This document shows positions 14,646-14,724 of a DNA stretch of 14,724 nt, in pieces (the stretch's first letter is position 1; each line of letters begins with the position of its first letter). The stretch spans positions 1-14,724 of the forward strand of contig SFUB01000037.1 of the NCBI GenBank assembly GCA_004561785.1, written 5' to 3'. The translations under genes were made by a program, and so were the position numbers. The notes beneath the pieces were generated by a model. The model had not been told where the DNA came from. It made no database searches and saw only the letters and a program-made list of their open reading frames with translations. Origin of the DNA: a bacterium (GTDB lineage Bacteria > Bacillota_I > Bacilli_A > RFN20 > CAG-826).

Positions 14646-14724
14646 TTCTTTTGAATCTTCCGTGCAACCACAACTTCATTTAGATTTACGGATTGGAACT
14701 ACAAAATCTTTCGATGGTTGTTTG
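14646..14724 (-). other. AT-rich segment replacing the tRNA 5' half, with possible gene 3' end
   Basis: These 79 bases are visibly richer in A/T than the rest of the window. One minus-strand frame is open from the window edge and ends KDFVVPIRKSK at a TGA (14678-14676); 15 codons are too few to assign. CAACCA near 14717 and TGGTTG near 14667 form an inverted repeat enclosing AGATTT/AAATCT. The bases 14664-14649 (minus strand, CACGGAAGATTCAAAA) resemble the anticodon arm of a second tRNA-Leu(CAA), which may be chance or a remnant. Confidence 0.35.

Noticed and set aside
14589..14724. Group I intron within tRNA-Leu
   Set aside because: The base before the anticodon-loop split is not the terminal G these introns need, and no core helices can be recognised in the 79 bases available. 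Not fully excluded.

Overview
The window looks like chromosomal DNA from a Gram-positive, Bacilli-type gut bacterium, possibly from the uncultured Erysipelotrichia/Mollicutes-related lineages. Reasons: Shine-Dalgarno sites of the AGGAGG type, a lipoprotein with a Ser/Glu-rich spacer behind its lipobox, Firmicutes-style family variants (CapF/CapG, the Streptococcus-like GGYCLPKDT dehydrogenase motif, MATE and AEC transporters), and TGA used as a normal stop. By eye the GC content is a little over 50%, with strong codon bias that throws up long meaningless shadow frames. The taxonomic placement is inference only.

Layout. 1-3693 is a surface-polysaccharide precursor locus. A UDP-glucose dehydrogenase gene (ugd, minus strand) is broken and preceded in its own frame by the start of an XRE-type helix-turn-helix. 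It diverges from capF and capG (plus strand), the last two steps to UDP-N-acetyl-L-fucosamine. capF is intact, but capG lacks its N-terminal UDP-binding segment. 3701-8831 carries a cation/Ca2+ exchanger-like protein (minus), an Sfp-type phosphopantetheinyl transferase (plus), a MATE exporter and an AEC permease (both minus, probably one transcript), and a YfcE-type phosphoesterase (plus). 8834-10548 (minus) is a compact three-gene operon: an AbrB-like regulator, an ABC ATPase and an ABC-2 membrane protein, with overlapping ends. 10657-12840 (plus) encodes a large lipoprotein with an M6-type HExxHxxGxxD protease domain. 12928-14325 (minus) is a second MATE exporter with a good promoter and a structured leader.

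The right edge holds the 3' half of a tRNA-Leu(CAA) gene (minus) with a typical terminator behind it. Its 5' half is absent: the match stops at the anticodon loop and is replaced by AT-richer DNA. That is the expected appearance of the far attachment site of an integrated element lying beyond the right end of the window, although the window is too short to prove it.

The points most worth a second look are the split tRNA-Leu, the HTH-dehydrogenase arrangement with its deletions on both sides of an intact capF, the AbrB-controlled ABC operon, and the structured leaders upstream of the phosphopantetheinyl transferase and the second MATE gene. No rRNA, CRISPR array or insertion sequence was seen.
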